A DNA stretch of 64,000 bases from Isoetes taiwanensis (lineage: Eukaryota > Streptophyta > Lycopodiopsida > Isoetales > Isoetaceae). The translations under genes and the position numbers were made by a program. The number at the start of each line of letters is the position of its first letter. Positions within the stretch are counted from its first letter, which is position 1. The stretch is taken from assembly GCA_021234155.1 (NCBI GenBank), contig JAJEKV010000097.1, positions 3,538,074 through 3,602,073 of the forward strand, read 5' to 3'. Shown one piece after another: positions 38,419 to 48,373 of the stretch. Under the pieces are notes generated by a model. The model saw nothing but the letters and a program-made list of their open reading frames with translations, did no database searches and had not been told where the DNA came from.

Positions 38419-39228
38419 TGTGACGTCCCCTACTCGTATACGATGCCCGCACCGTATACAAACAGGAGTTCATCCCCCGTACCAGCTCCACACTGATACA
38501 GGGCCCTCCACATATCACTGTGACCGTCTAGAGTCCACAGTGGGAAGAGTGAAGGGGTCATTTTACCCTGTCTCCCTCAGGGTCTACCTAGCTGCGGAAG
38601 CGTAAACATACACGTCAGTAACATAACATCATATATCCACCTCGATGGGTGGCACATCAACATCTGCATAGACAAAGATCAGCACAATACAAAGGAAGTT
38701 CCTACCCAAGGCTCAGACTCCAGGGGGTGACTGACAAGCTTGGGTCTCCAGAGTTCATTGCAGACAGAATCATGACAATGGATTGGGCTGGCATAAGAAC
38801 ATGGCTTAGGATTGTCCACTCCATCCGCCCCTCCTGTGCACACTTTGCAGAGTAGGTTGGAAAGTGTTGGGACCTGACTGTAGCCCGCCGTGTGCATAGC
38901 CAAAGGGGCTATTCCTGGGTTACATCTCCCCAGTCCCGATGGGGCAGGTAGGGATCGCTCCCTCCAGAGATCTACATGCTGACCCAAGGTGACTAGAGGG
39001 CCACTGCCCTTATTCGACTTAACCCACTGGAAGGTGAACACCACCCCACGGGTGTCGAGCCCATGCCTTACCCACACTCAGTGGCAAGCCATTAGACCTA
39101 GTCACTCTGATCCCCGGTAGGCCTTACACACCAGAGGGATCGGTCAAGGGTCAGAACACGAACCTCATTCTAAGCCAGTCTGGCCCCTTCACCCACAACC
39201 AGGTGGGTTCCTGTACACAGGCCGAAGT
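38419..39228. mobile_element. Truncated LTR related to the 40.5-50.0 kb element
   Basis: Starts TGTGACGTCCCC and shares long phrases with the LTRs at 40531 and 48374, for example TTGTCCACTCCATCCGCCCC and GTGCACACTTTGCAGA. It ends abruptly at about 39228, where extensin-like sequence begins. It is a diverged solo or broken LTR. Confidence 0.65.
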
Positions 39229-40395
39229 GTTAATGGTGAAGGATACACATAAGGAGGTGGTAGAGGAGGAGGTGAGGGAGAAGGGGAAGGAGATGATTGG
39301 TATTTGTATGGAGGGAGCGAGGGTGGTGGAGTAGGTGGTGATTTATATATTGGGTGGTGGCGAAGCTGATGGAGGAGGGGGGGGGGATTCGTAGACACAA
39401 GGAGGAGGTGGCAAGGGCGATGGAGGAGACTGATAATATGGAGGTGGAGGAGAAGACAATGGAGGAGGCGGGGATATGTAGACATAAGGAAGTGGGGGCG
39501 AGGGCGATGGAAGAGGATGCGAAAGTGATGCAGGAGGGGGGAATTTATAGACATATGGAGGTGGTAGCGAAGGTGATGGAGGAGGTGGTGATTTGTAGAT
39601 GTAAGGAGGAAGCGGAGATTTGTAGACGTAAGGAGGTGGTGGCAAGGGCGATGGAGGAGGATGCGAAGATGGTGCAGGGGGGGGATTTATACACATATGG
39701 AGGTGGTGGCGAAGGTGATGGAGGAGCTGGTGATTTATAGACATAAGGAGGCGCTGGCGAGGGCATTGGGGTAGATGGGTAAACATATATGGAGGTGGGG
39801 ATGAGGGCAATGAAGGAAGGGGGATTTGTAAATATAAGGAGGTGGTGGCGAGGGTGATAGAGGAGGGGTGATTTATAGACATAAGGAGGTGGTGGCAAAG
39901 GTGATAAAGAAGGGGGGGGATTTATAGATATAAGGAGGAGGTGGCGATGGGTAGACATGGGAAAGTGGTGGCAATGGGTAAACATAAGGAGGTTGAGGCG
40001 AGGGGGATAGGGGAGGTGGTGAAGGGTAGACATAATGTGGCGAAGGAAGAGGGGACTCGTATACTAAAGTTGGAGGTGGGGTAGAGTAAACCAAAGATGG
40101 AGGAGTTGAAGATTGATAGACATAAGGTGGAGGTAGTGGGAAGGCATATATGAGGGATGGAGGCAGAGGAGGAGATGAATACTCAAAATTTGGAACTAGG
40201 ACAAAGGATGAGGATATACGGGTTGCCGAGAATATAACCAGGGGGCAACCAGGGAAAAGGACGAAAAAAGAACTTGGAGCTTTTCTTTCTAGCCTCCGTA
40301 CTTGAGTATGGAGTGCCTTGGTCCGAATCATCTCCCGCAGGCCAAGTTACAGTAATTAACACAAACAACAGTATGACACTGCTCAGTCGCCTCAT
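39189..40395 (-). pseudogene. Extensin-like hydroxyproline-rich cell-wall protein, frameshifted
   Basis: The frame begins with a signal peptide MRRLSSVILLFVLITVTWPA (ATG at 40395), then a non-repetitive stretch, then repeats of SPPPP and PPPYVYKSPPPP type. These are the glycosylated and Tyr cross-linked motifs of extensins, which would be secreted to the cell wall. The repeat region continues through at least four frames (breaks near 40.2, 39.95, 39.85 and 39.45 kb), so either the gene is dead or the repeats carry sequence errors. The 3' end runs into LTR sequence at 39228, making the last residues LTR-derived. A partial second copy is at 53831-54060. Confidence 0.75.
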
Positions 40396-40530
40396 ATTTT
40401 CTCCACTGTTCCAACTTGTTTTTTCCAATGTGTAGGCCTGTTGGCCCTATTTTTGAGGTAAAAATAGTCTTTATAACTTAATATCTTTGAAAAGTTAGTA
40501 TGCAGAAAGAGTTTCTCACCATTCCTTTTT

Positions 40531-41497
40531 TGTGACGCTCCCTGAACATATACGACACTCGGACGTATACATACGGGGACTTCCCCCTCCCATGGCGACC
40601 AACTCGCCACGAGCAGGGCCCTCCGTATAACTCGGGCCATCCATAGAGAGATGCTCGAGTGAAGGACACAGAGGGGTCATTCGGCCCACGCCTTCAATGG
40701 GGCTCCTATGTCGCGGAAGCGTGAATACAAGGTTAGCACACCGCATAATCATATCATAAAATACCACCACGAAGGGTGGCACATCCATCCAAGTGACAAC
40801 AACAAAGAATATGCATTTAATACTAGGGAAAATGCCCCAAACCCATGGTTCTACCTCGCGCCGGACTCGTGAGGATCGGTGGCGGCTAGGTCTCAAGAGG
40901 TCCAGCCAGACCGAATCTTGGCATGGCGTTGGGCGGCATAGAACATTGGCTAGGGTTGTCCACTCCATCCGCCCCTCCCCTGCACACACTTTGAGATGAG
41001 TCCAATCATGCTATGGCGTCACTATAGCCTTCCGGGGAGGCGGGACTCAAGGTATCACCCTTCCGAGCCTACTCCGGGGGTTCATGAAGCCCCGTCCGAT
41101 GGGCAGGTCGGGAAGTGTCCCCTTCCGGGATCACGGTGGTTCCATGGGTGAGCTAGAGAATGCGTTCCGCATCAGCGACCCCGCATCCGTGCCCGACTTA
41201 GTCACCCTAAATCTACTCAAAGCACGGGGGTGCCCCATGCAGGTCACACCTCTGCGCCCGAGGGAGTGTCGGACCCATGCCCGGCCCTCATGGCCAGGCT
41301 ATCGCCCAGCCCAGCCAGGGAGTCTCGAAGCCTTTTATGTTAGGTGCAAGACCCCCCCCACTTCACCACTTCGTCCCTTATCGGTGCTAAGCAATTCCAT
41401 AGCATCCACGACTCGGTGGTCTCTTGTGCACAGGCCGCATAAATTGGGAATTAAAGGAGCTACTAGGAACATACTAAAGCATATGGCACATAGGTCT
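40531..41497 (-). mobile_element. 3' LTR, truncated
   Basis: Matches 48374-49340 from TGTGACGCTCCC to GGCACATAGGTCTCT. The matching sequence then stops, so about 640 bp of the LTR is missing here. Differences from the other LTR cluster at CAG/CTG and CCGG-type positions. Confidence 0.8.
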
Positions 41498-41785
41498 CTC
41501 CAAGTACGTAGTGGTGAAGTGGGGGTGGGGTCTTGCACGAACATAAAAGGCTTCTGAGACTCCTACAGTGGGCTAGGCCTGATAGCCGGTCACATAGAGG
41601 GCCGGGTATGGGTCTGACACTCCCTGGGCGCAGAGGTGTGACCCGTATAGGGCACCCTGTGCTTTGAGTAGATTTAGGGTGAGTAAGTTGTACAGTCACC
41701 GGGTCACCGGGAGATGCGGCCGCGTATTCTCTAGCTCACCCATGGAACCACTGTGATCCTGGAAGGGGACACTTCCCTGACCTTG
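41498..41785 (+). repeat. Inverted LTR fragment fused to the end of gag
   Basis: The reverse complement of this stretch matches the LTR interior (48955-49215), including GTTCCATGGGTGAGCTAGAG and CTACTCAAAGCACAGGGTG. It therefore lies head-to-head with the 3' LTR and supplies the last 18 or so codons of the gag frame. It marks a rearrangement that removed pol. Confidence 0.75.
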
Positions 41786-42627
41786 GCCTTAACCATTCGT
41801 TTAATTGAGGGGGCCAACCCTTCAATATAACCCTCCACCGCCCTCTTTTCATTCATTCCTGGCACATACAGCCTCAAGCGCATAAATTCATCAGTGTAGG
41901 CCTGAACTGACATACCCTTCTGCTCTAACCTATAAAAAGTCTGAATCTGCTGGCATTTGTGCGCACGGGGCATGTAATGCGACTTAAAAGCTTTGGCAAA
42001 CTTTTTGAACTTGCATCTGCTTCTGTCCAGATGCTTGGCTCTAGCATAGCCCTTCCACCAAATACGAGCAGCTCCTGTAAGGTTTGTGGTGGCAACCTTT
42101 CCTGTATCCTTTTCTGTCATGCCATAGTACTTTCCAAACTCCTTCATCTCGTCCAACCAGGACTCTGCATTCAGCCCGCCTCTAGATTTCCCATCAAATT
42201 GGGCCAGTTTCCTATTCTTCCATATACTGGTTATAGCCGTGTCAACCATCTTACGGTACTCCTTGTCCCGGCGCTTGGCATGGTCTCCAGAGGATATAGA
42301 TGACTCAGAGGACTCAGAAGTGGCTGATGGTGAGGAGGTGGCACTATCCTTAGAGGAACTACGACGACGTTTGGAACGGTGCCTCCTTTGTGCAGGCACG
42401 GGGCCTGGTTCAGGTGCAAGTGGCTGCTGTGGTGGTGGGCTTGGCGGTAACGGAGGTAACTCCGGTCCATCCTCCTGTACATGCTGCGGTGGGTTGGCAT
42501 TCAACACATAAGTTTGTAACTCGACTAATTGCCCCTTCATCAACATAAGTTCCTGCTCAGGTGTTAGTCTACTGGCATTCGAGGGCGTCTGCCAGGCGGC
42601 GTTGCGTGCACCGTCTATATTGAGCAT
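41731..42627 (-). CDS. gag: Ty3/gypsy-type Gag, C-terminally truncated
   Basis: A frame of 298 codons. The N-terminus is Pro/Gln-rich, then comes a Ser/Arg-rich basic stretch (about residues 80-120), then a retrotransposon Gag domain (about 125-280) with AESWLDEMKEFGKYYGMTE, AARIWWKGYA, FKSHYMPRAHKCQQIQTFY and GMSVQAYTDEFMRLRLYVPG. This is the capsid-like domain that assembles particles. The nucleocapsid zinc knuckle and all of pol are absent because an inverted LTR fragment begins at codon 280 or so. Confidence 0.85.
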   Translation of the reverse strand: MLNIDGARNAAWQTPSNASRLTPEQELMLMKGQLVELQTYVLNANPPQHVQEDGPELPPLPPSPPPQQPLAPEPGPVPAQRRHRSKRRRSSSKDSATSSPSATSESSESSISSGDHAKRRDKEYRKMVDTAITSIWKNRKLAQFDGKSRGGLNAESWLDEMKEFGKYYGMTEKDTGKVATTNLTGAARIWWKGYARAKHLDRSRCKFKKFAKAFKSHYMPRAHKCQQIQTFYRLEQKGMSVQAYTDEFMRLRLYVPGMNEKRAVEGYIEGLAPSIKRMVKAKVREVSPSRITVVPWVS

Positions 42628-42880
42628 AAAAAGGTATAAGGAGAATTATAGTGACATCAAGTCTCACAAAGAAAATCATTTGGGATAGCATTTAGAGAGA
42701 GAATAAATAGAAGAGTACATAGAAAAGATCTTTATTATAAGTGAGAACAGTCGTTACATTAGAGATCATTACACTGGTAGTGACAAAACTTAAAGTGATA
42801 TAATACAGAGATAGATATTATACATTGGAGAATTCTTCAACTCACACATAACGTAGAAAACAAAACTGAGGGGACCGGGC

Positions 42881-43352
42881 CTAGGGCTGCGCAAAAGGGT
42901 ACAAGATAGAGTAGCGAACGCTCTCGCGTACAGCTCTGACTAGCTTGTAGCGAGCCCAGGCCTGGATGATAACAGGTTGGTAGTCCAGGGTGGGGCTAAT
43001 GATAAGGGGATTAAAGAGCCTTCTTAGCGCATAGAAAATCTGCCACAAGTGATCGTTGGCGTCAGCAAAAGCTTCATGCCTGGTCATGTCCCAGTAATCC
43101 CATGTTCGACGAAGAGTTTGCTGTAAGTCCTCAAAGGCCCGTTCTCGGAGAATGTTGACTACTTCCAATCCTTTAGCTGGGTCATAGGGCTCTCCTTGCT
43201 CTGCGGGTTCCCCTATCTCGTAATCATCGTCCCGCTCTGGGTACTCCCCATATCGCTGGCCGTAGTCTTGTTCGGGAGGCCCTGGATCGTCCCTTCGTAT
43301 TTGGTTGGTGATTCTTTCTTCATATTCTTCGAGTCCCTCGTCTGCAAGACGG
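42881..43352 (-). CDS. Unknown element ORF upstream of gag
   Basis: About 157 codons ending RESVRYSILYPFAQP. The first half is acidic and rich in Glu, Asp, Pro and Tyr (DYGQRYGEYPERDDDYE). The second half is predicted helical, with aromatic residues (RTWDYWDMTRHEAF, WQIFYALRRLFN). No family is recognised. There is no early ATG. A splice acceptor (TTGCAG|ACGAGG) at its start suggests it is a downstream exon of a longer element transcript. Confidence 0.45.
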
Positions 43353-43574
43353 TAAGAATGAATATACAAAGTGTGACAATTTCTTATACTCTAAGGTCTA
43401 AAAGATACAAGAAAGTATCATGGGAACACAAAAGAATTTAATTGTATTTAACGATACAATAATCATAAGTCATAAGACAATGGCACGTATATTATAGGAT
43501 GGCCATAATGCCAAATCAAAATTTACAACTGTACTCAGTACAAGATGCGTAATAAATAAAATAAAAAAATTTGT

Positions 43575-44190
43575 CTAAGAACTGGGTCCCTCCTCTTCGT
43601 CCATAGGCTGAGGAGGTGGGCGGTAGCTCATCAAAGTAGCACTGGGGCTAGCAGAGAGGGCGGCTCGAGCTGCTGCCTCTGGTGGTAAGCAGGTGGCCAA
43701 AGGTGCCGCCACAAGGAGACGCATATTGGCACAGCCCGCCACGTCCCCCGATGCTAGGATAGCCAAATCTCTTTAGACCAAGGTAATGGTGGTGGCGTGG
43801 TAGTCAATCTTCTTATGGCCCGCCAAGGTGGATATGGCACGAAGTGCCCACCAAGATGCTTCAGAAGAAGGCCCTAGGTTCTTAGAGAAGAATAGGACCT
43901 CACCTTGCCGGAAAGCTGAAAGGAAGAATGGGTCACATGGTTGCCCATTGCCCTAATTTCGGGATCCCTGGAGGTCTCCACTTCCTTTTCCAAGTTAAGG
44001 GGGAGCTTCTCCTGCTCCGCTTCTTCCTTGTCATCCTTAAGGCTCACCTTGGTATCCAAAGGTCTTCCTCCTTATCATCCATACCTCCCATAGTAATCTG
44101 CAATGGCTGATCTGCAGAAGGAGGCCGCATTGGAGCTGCAAAATGCTCCTCTGGAGGCTGGGGTGTATCAGTCAATAAAAACTGCCGAAG
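43575..44190 (-). pseudogene. Degenerate element ORF, unknown
   Basis: A broken frame. A Lys/Glu-rich part (about 44060-43930) is followed, after a frameshift, by SWWALRAISTLAGHKKIDYH and, beyond one in-frame TAA (at about 43773), by AILASGDVAGCANMRLLV and a Pro-rich end DEEEGPSS. No family is recognised. The TAA may derive from CAA. Confidence 0.35.
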
Positions 44191-44195
44191 TGACA

Positions 44196-45300
44196 TCAAT
44201 TTGCAATCTGTAGTTCTGCTTCCACAAGATCACCACACTTGTCTTCTTCCAGCAACTCAAGATAGTGTAGGATCCTAGAAAGTGATCCAACATGAAAGTT
44301 TGAGTCATCCTTCCAAAGATCAAGAGAGAAATGGCCATAAGCCCGTCCACCATGACCATGTGTCAATGCTCCTGTCAAGCTGCTCTTCAAGCGATCTCCT
44401 CTCCAAACAGACTTTGCGAGATGGTGACTTCTTGGTGTGAGTGTTTTGACCTGATCCATCTTATCATGTATTATGCAAAGGTGACTTTCTGGCGAACGAT
44501 GTGATAATGCACGCCAATGCCAATATTGACTCCTACAGGAACGTTGTTCCAACATATGTGCCCGCCGTTGAATTGAAAGGTTGCGCCTCTCCCTTGTATC
44601 TTTTGTTCTTTCCAATTTCTGCTTGATGACTACACATATGTTACACTTGGAGAATGCTGTATTTTTGGCTATCTTGGACGTCTGAAACTCTTTCTTCCAA
44701 ATATTGTAAAAAAGGGCAAGGTTACACTCTTTCCGTCAATTCTTCCACCAGCCCACTTCCTTATGTATGCTCTTCTTATTAAGGATGGAAGAAAGTTTAA
44801 GTGAACATTCTCCCTTATATCATCCTTTCCTTTTTTGCTTCTATGTGGAATGCTCTGCATTCTCACTAATGAAGGTATCAAGCACACTTTTTCGTAGCTG
44901 CTAGTGTCACGCATCTAGGCTTCTTAGAGCACAGATTACCATGCTCACCTGCTTTTCCACCTAACTTCAACCTCTTCCTCCAACGATAAAACGTGGGCCC
45001 GAGCAACTCCTAAAGCCACGCTACCATGCGAATTGACAAAGACACTCCACCCCGAGACCACTACTTTTGCCTCCGACTGCCCTGTATAAGTTACACTCAA
45101 CACATCAAAAACAAGCGTAATCCTGGCACTGCTTGATTGAGAATAAAATTCTTTTCTTAAGGCACATACTTGCTCTCGGCTCAGTTTTTTGACACATTCG
45201 TCCTTGCAGCATGTTGATTTTAGAGTACTCTTGATTGCCTTGGAAGTGCACATCCTCTCTTCCTTGCTATCCCCCTTTCGTTCCCTCCTGACCCTAAAAG
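44196..45300 (-). pseudogene. Transposase-like fragment nested in the retroelement
   Basis: On the minus strand, RMCTSKAIKSTLKSTCCKDEC (a CC-x3-C cluster) is followed by LSREQVCALRKEFYSQSS. After a break come LCIIHDKMDQVKT, TGALTHGHGGRAYGHF and DSNFHVGSLSRILHYLE (44615-44196). I recall these phrases from putative DDE-type transposases scattered through plant genomes, where IIHDKMD-like strings are part of the catalytic region, but I cannot name the family. Frames are broken, so this is a relic that inserted into or was captured by the retroelement. Confidence 0.45.
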
Positions 45301-46063
45301 GGTCTCAACGGGCTCTAACTCTTCTGGCCGGTATGCTAACAAGTCCTCGACTTGTGGCGGATGCACAACGGGCGTTGTAAAGTCAAGGAAGTCATCCTGG
45401 CAGTACTCGGCAAGATCATAGAGGACCTCTATCTTTTTGCGGCCCCGCATATCAGCAAGAACGCGGTAGGCCCACATAATATCCTCTAGGATCAGGTACT
45501 CTTGGTTATTCACGAGTACGGTAGGAAGGAGGTTGAGCCCTTCGAGTTTGAGGGCTTTATCCCTTCCTACGGGCGCCTCGGTGGCTAACTCCTTCCACCG
45601 TGCAAAATCCTGTTCGTCGACGACTTCGTCGTCTTTCGGGTCAGGGTACAGGCATAGAGGAATGCTCAGCAGCTATCTCCTCGTCCTCAATATACTGGTC
45701 CATAATGATGGCCAGTGCAAATCGGGCCTCAAAACAAGCTTCCTGATCTATTGTGACAATGGGGAGGTCAGTCCCTCGCCTCCTTATGCCCTTAATGACA
45801 TTCCGGGCATGCTCATCACCCCCTAACATCTGGAGCAGGGTGTGGAAGTCGAGGTAGAGCTGCGAATCATCCTCGTTGTAGACACATGCAGGTACAATCT
45901 CTTCGCAATAGAACTGAAGGAAGGCGGCGTAATCGGGATGCGCCTGCATGTTAGAGATGAGGTTTACTTGCTGGAGGAGATAAAGATGAAGAAGATCAAA
46001 GGGGACCGCAGGGTCCCAGTGCTCTCCATCCAAATACCATTGCTGAAGGGTTGGGCGAGCCAT
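45270..46063 (-). pseudogene. Unknown element ORF with one frameshift
   Basis: Starts MARPTLQQWYLDGEHWDP (ATG 46061-46063) and reads 140 codons to HSSMP. A one-base shift near 45650 then continues as YPDPKDDEVVDEQDFARW and runs on through ILEDIMWAYRVLADMRGRKK to about 45270, for some 260 residues in total. It is acidic, helical and contains no motif I recognise. A TATA-like GTATAAAGCCCC lies about 85 bp upstream of the ATG, suggesting its own promoter rather than read-through from the H3 ORF. Confidence 0.45.
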
Positions 46064-46325
46064 GAGGATGAAGGCGCAAAGAAGGAGAAGGAAAACACTG
46101 AAAGCAAGAAGGGAAATGAAACCCTAATGGCCAAAAAGGGGCTTTATACTTTTCGGCACGTTTCCCCAAATTATTATTAAAAATTATTATTTAGTTAATA
46201 ATTTATATTTAAATTCACACCAAGTGGCGGAAAGAAAACATTTTTATATTTACACTCCAAAATGAGAATATTTTACATAGATAAGTTCATAATAGTTTTA
46301 CAACAGAAGGAAGAAAGTCGCCTAG

Positions 46326-46895
46326 TCACCGAAACTCCCCTCGGATCCTTCGTGCTAGCTGGAGGTCCTTTGGCATTATGGTAACCCTCTTTGCATGTAT
46401 GGCGCAGAGGTTGGCGTCGCTCAAAATCTCTATGAGGTAAGCCTCGGCAGCCTCCTGGAGTGCGAGGATTGCAAAGGCTTGGAACCTCAGGTCGGTTTTA
46501 AATTCCTGGGCAATTTCCCGAACAAGCCGCTGAAAAGGGAGCCGACGAATCAATGGCTCAGTAGACTTCTGATACTTACGTATCTCTCGAAGTGCTACCG
46601 TGCCCGGTCGATATCTATGGGGCTTCCGCGGCTTGACGGTTTGCTTCAATAATGGTATGGATTTCCCGCCGGTTGTCGGATGCTTTGCCCGCTGAACGAT
46701 TTGCTCCCGTCTCTGAGCCGATGTCTTCTTGGCAATGGTGGCATTCTTCTGCATGCGGGTCTTGTAATCCACACCCCCCTTTACGGGTTTTGTATTCTTC
46801 CTCTTCCTATTACCCCACTCCATATTCTTCCTATTCTTGCCTCCGCCCTGATCTACATGTTGATCTTGTTGCTGGCCAACAGTTTGATCCACCAT
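46326..46895 (-). CDS. Histone H3 variant core with a novel N-terminal tail
   Basis: A 189-residue frame. Residues 91-189 align without gaps to H3 37-135: [50 protein letters not shown] and [20 protein letters not shown]. By hand alignment to plant H3, about 16 of 99 positions differ, including L60P, K64R, S87F, A90L, G102E-L103I-F104L-E105S and the C-terminal R134F-A135R. K56, K79, C110, K115 and K122 are kept. The tail is replaced: it keeps TTGGK like H3 positions 11-14 but lacks the ARKS motifs of K9 and K27, is about 10 residues shorter from GGK to the core, and is preceded by about 70 basic and Gln/Asp-rich residues. Canonical H3 is a nucleosome core subunit. Whether this one enters nucleosomes is unknown. 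Confidence 0.92.
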   Translation of the reverse strand: MVDQTVGQQQDQHVDQGGGKNRKNMEWGNRKRKNTKPVKGGVDYKTRMQKNATIAKKTSAQRREQIVQRAKHPTTGGKSIPLLKQTVKPRKPHRYRPGTVALREIRKYQKSTEPLIRRLPFQRLVREIAQEFKTDLRFQAFAILALQEAAEAYLIEILSDANLCAIHAKRVTIMPKDLQLARRIRGEFR

Positions 46896-47678
46896 TTGGT
46901 CAACACTTTGATCAACATTTTGATCCTGCTGCTGATCAACGTTCTGATCCCCTTGCTGATCAACTTGCTGGTCCTCCTGCTGATCTATCTGCTAGTCCCC
47001 GCCCTGCTAGTTTTGGGCATCCTCGTCTTCTTTACGAAGCGCCTCTCTCTCTGCAGACCGGGCCTCTTTGTCCAAAAGCGCTTGTATGCGCCTGGCAATC
47101 TCTGTATGGTACCGGGCCGGGCGAGCCCGCATGTCCGCTTGCACAAGGTCCATGCGATCCTGGGTGAAGCTAGGTAGAACATTTTCAAAAACAAAACTAT
47201 AAAGTTCTTCGTTCCAAAAGAAGGTGGGAAGGTTGTAATGGTTCCTGTACATAAGTACATGGCCTTTACCAAGGTAGTAGAAACTATTGGCCCACGCTTC
47301 TGGTAGGGCACTAGCTATTTGCTGAAGGTCTTCTACCCTAGCAAGGTGCTGAACCCGTTGGGCCTCTGTCCTGATAAGCTCGGTGGGATCTTCCTCGGAA
47401 CTGGCTTGTGGATAGAACTTAACAAGGGCCCAAGCTTGGTCAGGCTGCTCTACAAGGGTGTAGGGTTGGTCTGCAGCATTGAGCTTCATAAGAAAGCGGT
47501 CATTGAAATGAAAAATGGGGTAGGGGATTCTACGGCCCTCAGTAAAGTGCTTCACCAAAAGGTCTAGGACAGTGTCGACCATAGGGTTATCCTTCGAAAG
47601 ATAGTCTAGTAGGACGCTAACCAGCTGGAAGACGTTCATCTTCTTTAGGTCGACTGTCAGCTTGAAGCGCGGCATCAT
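46326..47678 (-). CDS. Retroelement ORF: unknown domain + VDQ linker + histone H3 core (two in-frame TAGs)
   Basis: The first ATG is 47678 (an upstream TTG is preceded by TAG). One reading frame runs 450 codons to TGA/TAA-equivalent at 46326. Residues 1-223 form an unknown helical domain ([37 protein letters not shown]). Then come TAG at 47007-47009 and TAG at 46992-46994, both followed by CAG. Next is a VDQ/QQDQ repeat linker, a basic stretch ([12 protein letters not shown]) and a histone H3 core. The N-terminal ORF and the H3 ORF are in the same frame with no base missing. If the TAGs arose from CAG, the ancestral protein was one fusion; if they are read through, the fusion is a minor product. 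The H3 part has its own in-frame ATG at 46895. Confidence 0.75.
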
Positions 47679-47921
47679 AGCACTGGCGATGGACAACTAG
47701 GAAGATGAAGTAGGGCGCTCAAGCTTAAACAAGTGGCGCTAGGGAGTAGGCGAGGGCGCTAGGGGTTTAGGGTAGTCGCAAGGTAACAGTGGAGGTCGGC
47801 TATGGCGGAAAGAGGAGCTCCAGTCCGGCGGCTATGGCGGAAAAGGTCGTCCAAAGAAACACACTTAAAAAAAATGACTCAAACTTGAATTTCAACGTTT
47901 AACTTTTTATTAAAAATTTTC

Positions 47922-47952
<31 letters not shown>

Positions 47953-47953
47953 G

Positions 47954-47971
47954 CGCGTATAAAAATACGCG
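47954..47971 (-). other. Perfect hairpin in the element leader
   Basis: CGCGTAT-AAAA-ATACGCG, a 7-bp stem with a 4-base loop, next to a 24-base poly-A (plus strand) run. It lies in the leader between primer site and first ORF, where packaging or dimerisation signals of LTR retroelements usually sit. Confidence 0.5.
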
Positions 47972-48354
47972 GGACCGTATGGGGCCAAGAAAGTTGGCGT
48001 ATGGTCATAACTTGCGAAAGAAACACCTCAAAGACAGCAGCCCCTTTTAATTTTTTCGGCTGTAGCTTACGTCACGTTCGCCCTTGGGAGACGTGCCCCC
48101 TAGGGTATTTGAGAGGTGCCCGATCCATTGGAGCCATTTTTGCCTTCATCAGAGCTACCTGCGGAAAGTTATAGCCCTTCCAAACTTGGGTCCTCCAGTC
48201 GCCTTAAACTTCTTAAGAACTTACAATCTATTATATTAACCTAGCACAAAACCAAACATCAAAGAGCTAAACAATCACACTAGTTTAAACTCCCTCCTAA
48301 CTACCGAACTAACGAGTTAGGGTTTGGTCAGTGCTATGATTTCGAGTAACCGAA

Positions 48355-48372
48355 ATCACGGCTCTGATACCA
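48355..48372 (-). promoter_or_regulatory. Primer binding site (initiator Met tRNA)
   Basis: On the minus strand TGGTATCAGAGCC starts two bases after the LTR end. This is the standard complement of the initiator-Met tRNA 3' end used by many plant LTR retrotransposons to prime minus-strand DNA synthesis. Confidence 0.9.
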
Positions 48373-48373
48373 C

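Noticed and set aside
43928-43975. A zinc-knuckle-like GHMVAHCPNFG on the plus strand
   Set aside because: The upstream CxxC is missing in that frame and the host element lies on the minus strand; probably chance or an old fragment.
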